The translations under genes and the position numbers were made by a program. Shown here one piece after another: positions 1-8,059 of a stretch of DNA of 23,218 nucleotides. The stretch's first letter is position 1. Each line of letters starts with the position of its first letter. The notes beneath the pieces were generated by a model. That model was given only the letters and a program-made list of their open reading frames with translations, was not told the origin of the DNA and searched no databases. This DNA is from Clostridiales bacterium (GTDB taxonomy: Bacteria > Bacillota > Clostridia > Oscillospirales > Oscillospiraceae), in assembly GCA_019418625.1 (NCBI GenBank), contig DYBL01000015.1, forward strand, positions 1-23,218, written 5' to 3'.

Positions 1-785
1 GGGGCCAGCCGCTCCCGGCGGCGCAGCAGCCGGGCCATGTGGCTGCGCAGGTCCAGGTCCTCCTCGTCGAACCGCTCGTCGTAGGCAATGTCGGCGTTGC
101 GGGTCACCGCCACCACCGCCTGCTCCGTCAGGCGGTAGATCTTGAAGATCTTGCGCAGGTGGGCGGCGATGACGGACTCCGTGCGCACAAAGGCGCCGGA
201 GCGGCCCGGCAGCCGTATGATGGGGTCCACCGACTCCGGCACCCCCACGATGCCCAGCCGGTCATGGTGCCCGTCGTTGAGGATGGCCGCCGCGTAGAGC
301 ACCTTGTTTTTCAGGTGGGGGAACGGGTGGCTGGGGTCGATGATCTGGGGCGAGAGCAGGGGCCGGATGCTGCTGCGGTACACGCTGCGCACATAGTCCC
401 GGTCCTCCCCCTTGAGCTTTTCATAGGGAATGTCCTCCACGCCCCGCTCCGCCAGCGCCGCGGACACCTGGGCGTACACGCTGTCCCGGCGGCGGATCAT
501 GGGCTCCACCGCCGCGTAGATCATGGCCAGCTGCTGGGCGGGGGTATGGCCGCCCTTGTTGTCCAGGGCATCCGGCGCCACCAGGTGCAGGTCCACCAGA
601 CTGCCCACCCGCACCATGAAAAACTCATCCAGATTGCTGGTAAAAATGGATAAAAAACGCAGCCGCTCCATCAGGGGCACCGACTCGTCCGCCGCCTCCT
701 CCAGCACCCGCTGGTCAAACTTCAGCCAGCTCAGCTCCCGGTCCTGGGTATAGCTCAGATCCCATTTTCCAATATCCTGCGGCAC
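1..785 (-). CDS. ppk1: Polyphosphate kinase 1, N-terminal part (runs off window)
   Basis: Ppk1 reversibly moves the terminal phosphate of ATP onto a growing polyphosphate chain. Only the first 261 codons are present; the rest lies beyond base 1. Translating the minus strand gives the family hallmarks RELSWLKFDQRVLEEA near residues 16-31 and SNLDEFFMVRVGSLVDL shortly after, both from the N-terminal domain, followed by the start of the head domain. The catalytic histidines would lie further on and cannot be checked. I chose a GTG start at 783-785 because GGAGGG sits about six bases upstream and the protein then begins MPQDIGKWDLSYTQDREL. The start lies inside the end of the upstream ppx gene (31-base overlap), which suggests translational coupling. 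The family call is very secure; the start is likely but not proven. Confidence 0.93.
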   Translation of the reverse strand, partial: MPQDIGKWDLSYTQDRELSWLKFDQRVLEEAADESVPLMERLRFLSIFTSNLDEFFMVRVGSLVDLHLVAPDALDNKGGHTPAQQLAMIYAAVEPMIRRRDSVYAQVSAALAERGVEDIPYEKLKGEDRDYVRSVYRSSIRPLLSPQIIDPSHPFPHLKNKVLYAAAILNDGHHDRLGIVGVPESVDPIIRLPGRSGAFVRTESVIAAHLRKIFKIYRLTEQAVVAVTRNADIAYDERFDEEDLDLRSHMARLLRRRERLA

Positions 786-1660
786 AAATATCCCTCCCTG
801 ACGCCGTAGCGGCTCACGTAGATCTCTTTTTCGCACAAAGCCGCGCACACGGCGTCCATCAGCAGCAAGCCCGGCAAAATGGTGTGGATGCGGTCCGGGC
901 AGGAGCGCAGAATGAGCTTGCGGGCATCGGCGTCCCGCCGGCACAGTACCTCCGTCAGCTCCTGCAGCTGCCGGGGCGTCAGCCGCCGCTCCACCACCGG
1001 GCGGTCATAGTAGGCGTTGGCGATCTTCAGCACCGCCCGGGCCGTGCCGCCCACACCGCACACCCGCTCGGCCTTCTTTCCGGGCAGCTCCGCCGAGCGC
1101 AGGGCCTTCCCTGCCGCCTGGGTGATGGCCTCCAGCTCCCGGCGCTTGGGCCAGATCTTGCTCACATGCCGGTCAAACAGGTTCAGCGATCCCACCGGCA
1201 GACTCTGGGCCCGCAGGATCCGGCCCTTTTCCACCTCCACGATCTCCGTGCTGCCGCCGCCGATATCGAACATGGCGCCGGAGCGCAGGTCCAGGGTGCG
1301 CAGGGCGCCGTAGTACCCCAGCTCCGCCTCCTCGTCCCCGGAGAGCACCTCCACCAAAAGCCCCGTCTCCCGGCGGATGGCGTCCACCGCCTCCGCCGTA
1401 TTGCGGACGTTGCGCAGCGACGCGGTGGCAAACACCTTCACCCGCTCCACGCCGCACAGCTCCAGCAGCCGCTGGAACCGCCGGAGCGCGTCGCAGGCGC
1501 GGCGGATGCCCGTCTGGGACAATGCGCCGCCGGAAACCTCGTTGGCAAGCCCCGCCATCTCCTTTTCGGAAAACAGCAGGTCGAACCCGCCGCCGGGCAG
1601 CGTGTTGTATACGGACAGCCGGATGGTATTGGAACCCAGGTCCACCACGGCATACTTCAT
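755..1660 (-). CDS. ppx: Exopolyphosphatase / pppGpp phosphatase (Ppx/GppA family)
   Basis: This family removes terminal phosphates from polyphosphate, and some members hydrolyse pppGpp. The protein has an ASKHA (actin/Hsp70-like) fold: DLGSNTIRL at the N-terminus is the first phosphate-binding loop, SGDEEAELGYYG near residues 109-120 holds the likely catalytic glutamate, MFDIGGGSTEIV near 132-143 is the second phosphate loop, and GVGGTARA near 200 is the third. At about 301 residues it has only the catalytic core and lacks the C-terminal HD-like extension of long Ppx enzymes. A start at 1666 is also open, but the ATG at 1660 has better spacing from AAAGGA (nine bases) and gives the family-typical MKYAVVDLGSN start. 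It precedes and overlaps ppk1, so polyphosphate synthesis and breakdown are encoded together. Ppx versus GppA specificity cannot be decided from sequence alone. Confidence 0.9.
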   Translation of the reverse strand: MKYAVVDLGSNTIRLSVYNTLPGGGFDLLFSEKEMAGLANEVSGGALSQTGIRRACDALRRFQRLLELCGVERVKVFATASLRNVRNTAEAVDAIRRETGLLVEVLSGDEEAELGYYGALRTLDLRSGAMFDIGGGSTEIVEVEKGRILRAQSLPVGSLNLFDRHVSKIWPKRRELEAITQAAGKALRSAELPGKKAERVCGVGGTARAVLKIANAYYDRPVVERRLTPRQLQELTEVLCRRDADARKLILRSCPDRIHTILPGLLLMDAVCAALCEKEIYVSRYGVREGYLCRRILENGI

Positions 1661-1720
1661 AGTCATCGTTCCTTTCCCGATTTGCCTTTTGCAGGCAGTC
1701 TCCTTTTTATTGTGCCCTCC

Positions 1721-1757
1721 TTTTTGTAAAATCCAAAAGCCGCTTTTTGTAAAATCC
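1721..1757. repeat. Two direct copies of a 14-bp sequence upstream of ppx-ppk1
   Basis: The sequence TTTTTGTAAAATCC occurs at 1721-1734 and again at 1744-1757, a 23-base period. It lies in the upstream region of ppx on the minus strand, where it reads GGATTTTACAAAAA. The position suggests tandem regulator binding, but no convincing -35/-10 pair could be placed here and the function is unknown. Confidence 0.6.
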
Positions 1758-1779
1758 GGGCAAAATCCGGCAGCTGCGG

Positions 1780-1810
1780 GAAAAAAGCAGGCGACCGCTT
1801 GTGCGGCCGC
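1780..1810 (-). terminator. Intrinsic terminator after the HAD phosphatase gene
   Basis: On the minus strand an 8-bp GC-rich stem (GCGGCCGC / GCGGTCGC with one G-U pair, loop ACAA; plus-strand arms 1803-1810 and 1791-1798) is followed after four bases by six T residues (1781-1786). It lies just past the HAD gene stop and should separate that gene from ppx-ppk1. Confidence 0.75.
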
Positions 1811-1827
1811 CCCACTGGATCGGAATT

Positions 1828-2595
1828 TTAAGAAAGAGCCTTCTCGGGATTGATCTCATCCAGCCAGGGGATAAGCTCCCGAATGTCCCGAATGATGATG
1901 TCCGGGCGCTCTGCATCGGCGCTCACCTCCGCGTCCTTTTGGGCGGAGAGGAACGAGCCGATCTGCACGGACTTGCCGAAGCCCGCCCGCTTGGAGCCGA
2001 TGATGTCCCGGGACACCGTATCCCCCACGTACACGCACTCCGCCGCCGTCACCTGCATCTGGCGCAGGGCGATCTGGAAAATACCCGGGTGGGGCTTGCG
2101 GTAGCCTACCACGCTGGACACGGTCACATCCTCCATATAAGCGCGGATGCCGTACTGCTCCAGCACGTCGAAGACATTATAAAGCGAGGCGTTGTTGGAG
2201 ATGACGCCGATGCGGTAGCCCCGGTCCTTCAGCGCCTGGAGCATCTCCGCCGCGCCGGCGCGCAGCTCCCGGTGATAGAAGGTGACCTCCCACAGGTTGG
2301 CCAGCTTCTCCGAGATGGACTCCAGCACCTGCCGGTCAAAATCGAAGTCCCGCAGATAGTAATCCGGCCAGATCTCCTCCGGCTTTTTCTCCAGGTGCAC
2401 CCGCTCGCTCCACTGCTTGTAGGCCCGCACCCCTTCGATCACCCGCCGGTCAAACTCCTCCATGGAGCAGCCCGGCTCCAGTCCGGCATCGCGCAGCTCC
2501 TGCGCAAGACGGGTCATCACCTCCGAGCGGGTCTGCTCGTTGTTCCAAATATCCTCCAGGGTCCCGCCCATATCAAACAAAACCGTGGTCAGCAT
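1828..2595 (-). CDS. HAD-superfamily hydrolase with a variant catalytic motif I
   Basis: This is a cytosolic haloacid-dehalogenase-type phosphatase of 255 residues; the substrate is unknown. Motif I is FDMGGTLED near residues 7-15, with the nucleophile Asp8. The usual second Asp of DxD, the general acid/base, is Gly10. Motif II is VISNN with Ser133, motif III has Lys167 in YRKPHPG, and motif IV is YVGDTVSRD with Asp192 and Asp197. A helical cap of about 100 residues lies between motifs I and II (type C1). AAGGAGG stands seven bases before the ATG. It follows the membrane-protein gene by 78 bases and may be co-transcribed with it. The missing second Asp suggests reduced or altered phosphatase chemistry, although DxG variants occur elsewhere in the superfamily. 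Confidence 0.85.
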   Translation of the reverse strand: MLTTVLFDMGGTLEDIWNNEQTRSEVMTRLAQELRDAGLEPGCSMEEFDRRVIEGVRAYKQWSERVHLEKKPEEIWPDYYLRDFDFDRQVLESISEKLANLWEVTFYHRELRAGAAEMLQALKDRGYRIGVISNNASLYNVFDVLEQYGIRAYMEDVTVSSVVGYRKPHPGIFQIALRQMQVTAAECVYVGDTVSRDIIGSKRAGFGKSVQIGSFLSAQKDAEVSADAERPDIIIRDIRELIPWLDEINPEKALS

Positions 2596-2673
2596 GTGTG
2601 TGCCTCCTTTTTTATCATGTGATTGGTCCGTGGCTCCACGGCCCGGGCCGCAGATGGTCCGAAAGCTCCGGGC

Positions 2674-3270
2674 TTACACGCCGTCCTCCCCGTCATTCTC
2701 AAAAAGAAGCATCGCCTCTTCCTCAGCAGACCGGGGCCGCTGTGCCGGCGCCGCAGGCGCCTGGCCGGGTCTTTTTTCCACACTGCCGCCGGAGCGCTCC
2801 ACCGTTTCCAGGATCTCCTGCCGCAGCGTTTTTCTATGGTTGAGCGCAGGGTTCGTGCGCTTTATTTTCAAGTAAATAGGCCAGGCAACGGCGTTGCCGA
2901 TGAGCACCGGTCCCAGGCCGAACATGGTCACAACCTGCAGCATCATGCTCCGGGACTCGTCCGGAAGCATCCATACTGCCACGTAGAACATGGCCAGCAC
3001 CACCGCAAGGCCTGCAAAGCCGTAGGGCGCCACCCGCTTGTCCGGGATCAAAAAAGCCAGGCAGCACACGGCCGTGCCCACCAGGGAGATCACCAGCGAA
3101 TGCACCGCGGTGGTCGCCACATCATTTCCCAGGGAAAGATGGTTGTAAAGCGGATCGGTCAAAAGCGCCGTCACGACGCCGAAAATGCAAAGGTATGCCA
3201 GCGCTGTGAAAAAAGCCGCCAGAACAATGGGGCTTTTGCGCCGGTTCTGCTTGTCAAGAAAAAAACTCAT
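2674..3270 (-). CDS. Four-helix membrane protein of unknown function
   Basis: I do not recognise this 198-residue protein. It shows a short basic N-terminus, four hydrophobic segments (about residues 14-37, 53-75, 82-102 and 109-135), then a polar, probably cytoplasmic tail of about 60 residues rich in Pro, Ala and acidic groups. No catalytic motif was seen. The ATG follows GAGGAA at a short, workable distance. Its start lies only about 23 bases beyond the T-tract of the ABC-operon terminator, which leaves no room for an ordinary promoter. It may therefore be expressed by terminator read-through. Confidence 0.75.
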   Translation of the reverse strand: MSFFLDKQNRRKSPIVLAAFFTALAYLCIFGVVTALLTDPLYNHLSLGNDVATTAVHSLVISLVGTAVCCLAFLIPDKRVAPYGFAGLAVVLAMFYVAVWMLPDESRSMMLQVVTMFGLGPVLIGNAVAWPIYLKIKRTNPALNHRKTLRQEILETVERSGGSVEKRPGQAPAAPAQRPRSAEEEAMLLFENDGEDGV

Positions 3271-3292
3271 GGGTTCCTCACTTTATCTTTTT

Positions 3293-3333
3293 GCAAAAAA
3301 GAAAGCGGCGGGCGGACATCCGCCCGCCGCTTT
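3293..3333 (-). terminator. Strong intrinsic terminator of the ABC importer operon
   Basis: A near-perfect 15-bp inverted repeat (AAAGCGGCGGGCGGA at 3302-3316 and its complement at 3319-3333) is followed on the minus strand by a T-rich run at 3293-3301. It lies 33 bases past the stop of the binding-protein gene. Confidence 0.9.
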
Positions 3334-3365
3334 GCGCGGTCTGTTGGTTTTTTCGGCACTGTGCC

Positions 3366-4574
3366 TTAGCCCAGCATCTGCCAGAAGTCACGCACGGTGT
3401 TGTAGTTCACATAGATCTCGTCGGGATCGAAGGGAGAGACGTTCATCTCGGCGTAGGGGACGGAGCCCTCAGCAGGCTCGATGTCGTCACGCACGGGCCA
3501 GCCGCCCAGGGTGTTGAAGGGCTCATAGCCGCTGGTGTCACCGTCGATGCCGCCCATCATGAAGCGGATCAGCAGCTTGGCGGCAGCGGGATGCTCGCAG
3601 CCTTCGACCACATACAGGGTGTTGATGGCGGGGATACCGGTGGTGGGATACAGGTTCACAGGAGCCAGGACCCAGCCGTTATCCTCGTTCTTGCGCAGCT
3701 TGGAGGAGGCGCTGAAGCCAACGGGAGGATCGCTCTGGCCGGGGGTACCAACGGACTCGGCGATCTCGTCGGAAGAGGAGGTGTAGGTGGGCTTGTTGTC
3801 GTGCAGGCGCTTGAGGAACTCATAGCCGGCGTTGGCGCAGCCCTCGGAGAGGACCAGATCCTCGCCGTACAGCTCCTTATAAGCGGCGGCCAGCTGGTCG
3901 GGCACCTCGCCCACGCAGAAGCCGGTGATCCAGGAGCCCCAGGACAGGTTATCCAGGGGGTTCTGCATCATGATCTTGCCCTGCCACTGGGGTTCGGTCA
4001 GCTGCCAGATGTTGGTGATGGGAGAGCCGTCGGGATAGGCCTCAGCGTTGTAGAACAGCTGGGTCAGCTCGATGTACAGCGGGGTGGCGGTATCGGTGTA
4101 CTGAGAATCGATGTGGGAGAAGATGTCCGCGGGCTGATAGAGATAGAACACCTTGTTCTTCACGTACTCATTGTACAAAGAACCATCCTGGTCCTTGATG
4201 TGCACCACGTCGGCCACATACTGACCGGCGTCATGCTCACGGGTGACCTTTTCCAGCAGCTCGTTGGTGGAGATATCGAAGGGTTCGCACTTGAGCTCGG
4301 GGTACTTGGCCATGAAGGCCTCGGCTACCTTGCCGCAGCGGGAGGAGATGGAGTACAGCGTCACGGTGCCGCCCTCTTCGATGGCCTGCTGATACAGCTC
4401 CTCATCGGTCTCGTCGGTGGCAAAGATGTTGGCCTTCTGCTCCCACTCGGTCAGCTGGGTCTCGGCTTCGCCCCCAGACTCGGCAGGCTGCTCTTCCTGA
4501 CTTCCGCAGGCCGTCAGGCTGAAGAGCATGGTCACGGCCAGGAATCCGGCCAGCCATTTCTTGTGCTTCAACAT
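3366..4574 (-). CDS. ABC importer solute-binding lipoprotein (FbpA/iron-type or related)
   Basis: This 402-residue extracytoplasmic binding protein captures a substrate and delivers it to the permease encoded upstream. The N-terminus is a lipoprotein signal peptide: KHKK, a hydrophobic core, then the lipobox LTAC with Cys23 as the lipidated residue. The mature protein begins with a low-complexity Glu/Gln/Ser linker. The remainder fits a type-II periplasmic binding fold (VTLYSISSRCGKVAEAF early, PTTGIPAINTLYVVEGCEHP late). Its partners are a MalK/FbpC-like ATPase and a single fused permease, as in ferric-iron, aminoethylphosphonate and related importers. The ligand cannot be read from the sequence. 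AAGGAGG is nine bases before the ATG. It is the last gene of the operon and is followed by a strong terminator, and the paired LacI-type operators at the promoter leave a sugar-like or other organic ligand open. Confidence 0.85.
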   Translation of the reverse strand: MLKHKKWLAGFLAVTMLFSLTACGSQEEQPAESGGEAETQLTEWEQKANIFATDETDEELYQQAIEEGGTVTLYSISSRCGKVAEAFMAKYPELKCEPFDISTNELLEKVTREHDAGQYVADVVHIKDQDGSLYNEYVKNKVFYLYQPADIFSHIDSQYTDTATPLYIELTQLFYNAEAYPDGSPITNIWQLTEPQWQGKIMMQNPLDNLSWGSWITGFCVGEVPDQLAAAYKELYGEDLVLSEGCANAGYEFLKRLHDNKPTYTSSSDEIAESVGTPGQSDPPVGFSASSKLRKNEDNGWVLAPVNLYPTTGIPAINTLYVVEGCEHPAAAKLLIRFMMGGIDGDTSGYEPFNTLGGWPVRDDIEPAEGSVPYAEMNVSPFDPDEIYVNYNTVRDFWQMLG

Positions 4575-4639
4575 AGTTCTTTTCCTCCTTCTAGATTCTT
4601 CCCTGTTTGTATTTTACTGCGGCCTCCGCCGCAATGAGG

Positions 4640-5761
<1,122 letters not shown>

Positions 5762-5793
5762 GATGGTTTTCTCCTCTCAGTTGAGTATCCGTG

Positions 5794-7635
5794 TCAGCCC
5801 GCCATGCTCTTGGCCAGATCGGCGTCGCCGAAGATATTGGCCAGGGCATACACCAAGAACACGATGGTAAACATCACAATGGCCACGCAGTTGGAAGCCT
5901 GGGGCGAGTTGCCGTTTTGATACTGGAACGCCAGGTACGGCAGCGTGGAGGTGGTGGGGGTCATGATGAGGATGATCAGGTCCAGCTCTTTCATGATGGA
6001 CACGAAGATCAGCATGAAGCCGGAGATGAAGCCGCCCTTGCTGAGGGGGAACACGATCTTGACAAACCGCTTGAAGAAGCCCGCGCCCTCGATGGTGGCA
6101 GCCTCTTCCAGCTCGCCGCTGATCTGCAGCATGTTGGATGTGCCGGCCCGGGAGGCGAACGGAAGGTGCTTGACCACGGACACCAGCGTCAGCAGCGCGA
6201 ACGTTCCGTACAGGGAGGGAACCAGCGTCACGCCGAAGAGCGTCTGGGGCTGAGAGAACATGGACAGGTAAATGCCGCCGAAGGCCACGGAGGGGATCAG
6301 ATACGGGATGAACACCAGCTGCTCCACCAGCTTGCCGTGGAACTTGCCGCGGCCCTTGGCGCAGATGTAGCCAAGGATCTGGCCGAAGATGGTGCCGAAC
6401 ACGCCGTTGACCAGCGTCAGCCGGGCGGAGTTGAACAGTGCCTTCTTAAAGTCGGGGTTTTTGAAGATGCCCGGCATGCCCTCCATGATCTTGGGGTCGG
6501 ATTCACCGATCCAGTAGTGGAGGGTGAAGTTGGAGAGGCTGTAGGTGCCCTCCTTGAGCATGCAGCTTTCCAGGATCAGAATCAGGATCGGCATGATGAT
6601 GCCCACGGCGAAGAACACGAACAAAATCACCGTGATCACCGGCCGGCCCACACGGCCCAGCCCGATGAGGGTGGAACGTCCGCCCTTGCCGCCGATGGTG
6701 GCGTAGGACTTCCGGGCGCCGATGAGCTTCTGGTTGATGAACACAGCCACGGAGGCAATGCAGATCATGATGATGGCCATGGCGAAGGCCGTCTGGGTGT
6801 TCAGGGATTTGCTGTTCATGTACAGCTGGCTGGACAGGGTGTAGTACTGCACCGGAGAGCCCAGGTAATTGATGGTGCCGAAGGTACCGATGGCCTTGGA
6901 GAAGGTCAGGATGACCGCCGACAGCATGGCCGGCAGCACCAGCGGCAGCGTGATGCGCCGCAGGATCATGGCCTTGCCGGCGCCCTGGATCTCACCCATC
7001 TCCTCCAGCTCGGAGTTGATGGAGTTGAGGGCCGCGGAGACCAGCAGGTATGTATATGCGTAGTAGTGCAGCGTCAGAACGATGATGATGGCCACGGGGC
7101 CGTAGGCCAGCCAGTCGGGCACGTTGAAGCCCAGGGAGGCCATGAAGCCCGGCGCGCCGCCCAGACGCGCGGTCTTGAACATGGACAGCCATGCCTGGGA
7201 TTTGCACCAGGAGGGGATCATGTAGGGAATGATCACCGCCAGGGAGAAAAACGGCTTGCAGGGCAGGTCGGAACGGACCATCAGCCACGCCAGCACGGAG
7301 CCCAGGGCAATGGCACAAACGGAAACACACACGCCGATGGTCAAAGAGTTGATCAAGGGCTTGATGAGCATGGACATGGACAGCTCGCTGGCCAGCAGCC
7401 GCTCCCAGTAATAGAGGGTGAACTGTCCCACCTCCGCGTCCGGGCCTATGACCCGCAGGTCCCGCTGGGCCAGTTCAAACGTGCTGGAGATCATATCCAG
7501 CAGCGGCAGCACGATCAGATACGTCAAAAGCAGGATCGCGATCAGCACGATCACGTTATAGGGATTCGTGACGACTGCTTTGATCTGGTTTTTCAGCCGC
7601 TTGCTCTTTGAGTAGTTTTCTTCTTTCGGTCTCAT
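5794..7635 (-). CDS. ABC importer permease, two fused permease domains (FbpB type)
   Basis: This 613-residue membrane protein forms the whole channel of the importer, because two BPD-type permease domains are fused. The first EAA loop is at about residues 210-235 (EEMGEIQGAGKA then RRITLPLVLP) and the second at about 508-532 (ELEEAATIEGAGFFKRF then IVFPLSKGG). Both couple to the ATPase. About twelve hydrophobic helices are visible, with a basic N-terminal tail and a linker near residue 310-330. Such fusions are usual in ferric-iron and some phosphonate importers. It is the promoter-proximal gene. Ribosome-site spacing is unusual: the nearest purine-rich run, AGAGGGGG, lies about 12 bases before the ATG, so translation initiation may be weak or the start may differ slightly. 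Confidence 0.9.
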   Translation of the reverse strand: MRPKEENYSKSKRLKNQIKAVVTNPYNVIVLIAILLLTYLIVLPLLDMISSTFELAQRDLRVIGPDAEVGQFTLYYWERLLASELSMSMLIKPLINSLTIGVCVSVCAIALGSVLAWLMVRSDLPCKPFFSLAVIIPYMIPSWCKSQAWLSMFKTARLGGAPGFMASLGFNVPDWLAYGPVAIIIVLTLHYYAYTYLLVSAALNSINSELEEMGEIQGAGKAMILRRITLPLVLPAMLSAVILTFSKAIGTFGTINYLGSPVQYYTLSSQLYMNSKSLNTQTAFAMAIIMICIASVAVFINQKLIGARKSYATIGGKGGRSTLIGLGRVGRPVITVILFVFFAVGIIMPILILILESCMLKEGTYSLSNFTLHYWIGESDPKIMEGMPGIFKNPDFKKALFNSARLTLVNGVFGTIFGQILGYICAKGRGKFHGKLVEQLVFIPYLIPSVAFGGIYLSMFSQPQTLFGVTLVPSLYGTFALLTLVSVVKHLPFASRAGTSNMLQISGELEEAATIEGAGFFKRFVKIVFPLSKGGFISGFMLIFVSIMKELDLIILIMTPTTSTLPYLAFQYQNGNSPQASNCVAIVMFTIVFLVYALANIFGDADLAKSMAG

Positions 7636-7692
7636 CGCGCGCTCAGTCCCCCTCTTTTCTGCGTCCTCCGCCTGACGGCGGAAGACTTATGC

Positions 7693-7705
7693 AAACGTTT
7701 TCGGT
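7693..7705. promoter_or_regulatory. LacI-type operator candidate, promoter-proximal copy
   Basis: AAACGTTTTCGGT is centred on the palindrome AAACGTTT with the central CG typical of LacI-family operators. It lies about 12-20 bases downstream of the predicted transcription start of the ABC operon, a position where a bound repressor blocks elongation. An identical 13-mer occurs at 7969-7981. No LacI-type regulator gene is in the window. Confidence 0.55.
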
Positions 7706-7717
7706 CTTCTTGCCTTT

Positions 7718-7747
7718 ACAGTACCATTTTTATGAACAAATTGTCAA
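7718..7747 (-). promoter_or_regulatory. Promoter of the ABC importer operon
   Basis: On the minus strand, TTGACA (7742-7747) is separated by 18 bases from TACTGT (7718-7723). The -35 is perfect and the -10 partial. The surroundings are very AT-rich, which could provide UP-element contacts. The predicted start near 7711 gives a leader of about 75 bases to the permease ATG. Confidence 0.65.
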
Positions 7748-7964
7748 GGCGATTTTACCATTTTTCATAGTTTTGCATGTATTTTTTTAATTTCTTTGTG
7801 CGTTTTAACTATACCGTTTTTTGTCATTCTACTGCCAATACCATATAAAACCGCATAGATTCTTTACATAAACCGTTCTTTTCTTCTTATTTGAGGCTTC
7901 TATGTAAATTTTTAGTTGCAGTGTGCATCTATTTCCAATATGTGGTGTTTTTCCCCTCGTTTTG
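7748..7964. other. AT-rich non-coding stretch between the two operator copies
   Basis: About 217 bases, strikingly AT-rich against a GC-rich genome, with no credible open frame, hairpin terminator or RNA gene. It separates the promoter-proximal operator from the distal copy and may be flexible spacer DNA for repressor looping. That role is inference. Confidence 0.5.
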
Positions 7965-7981
7965 CCGTAAACGTTTTCGGT
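7965..7981. promoter_or_regulatory. LacI-type operator candidate, distal copy
   Basis: CCGTAAACGTTTTCGG (7965-7980) is a 16-bp palindrome with only one mismatched pair of positions, centred on CG. It shares the 13-mer AAACGTTTTCGGT exactly with the site at 7693. The centre-to-centre distance is 276 bases, upstream of the ABC operon promoter. Confidence 0.55.
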
Positions 7982-8006
7982 TTTTGTAAAAAATCTTTGC
8001 ACCGAC

Positions 8007-8043
8007 AAAAAAAGCGGCCCCGGACCATTTGGTCCGGGGCCGC
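8007..8043 (-). terminator. Intrinsic terminator of the M23 peptidase gene
   Basis: A 13-bp perfect stem (8014-8026 with 8031-8043, four-base loop) is followed on the minus strand by seven T residues (8007-8013). It lies just past the stop codon at 8060. Confidence 0.92.
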
Positions 8044-8059
8044 GCGATCGCAGAGCGCT

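Noticed and set aside
5791..7611. A 606-codon open frame on the plus strand opposite the permease, and other long antisense frames (for example 16634-18865, 7916-10009)
   Set aside because: They have His/Gly/Gln-rich composition, no ribosome sites and no recognisable domains. They arise because GC-rich codon bias of the true genes leaves few stops on the opposite strand.
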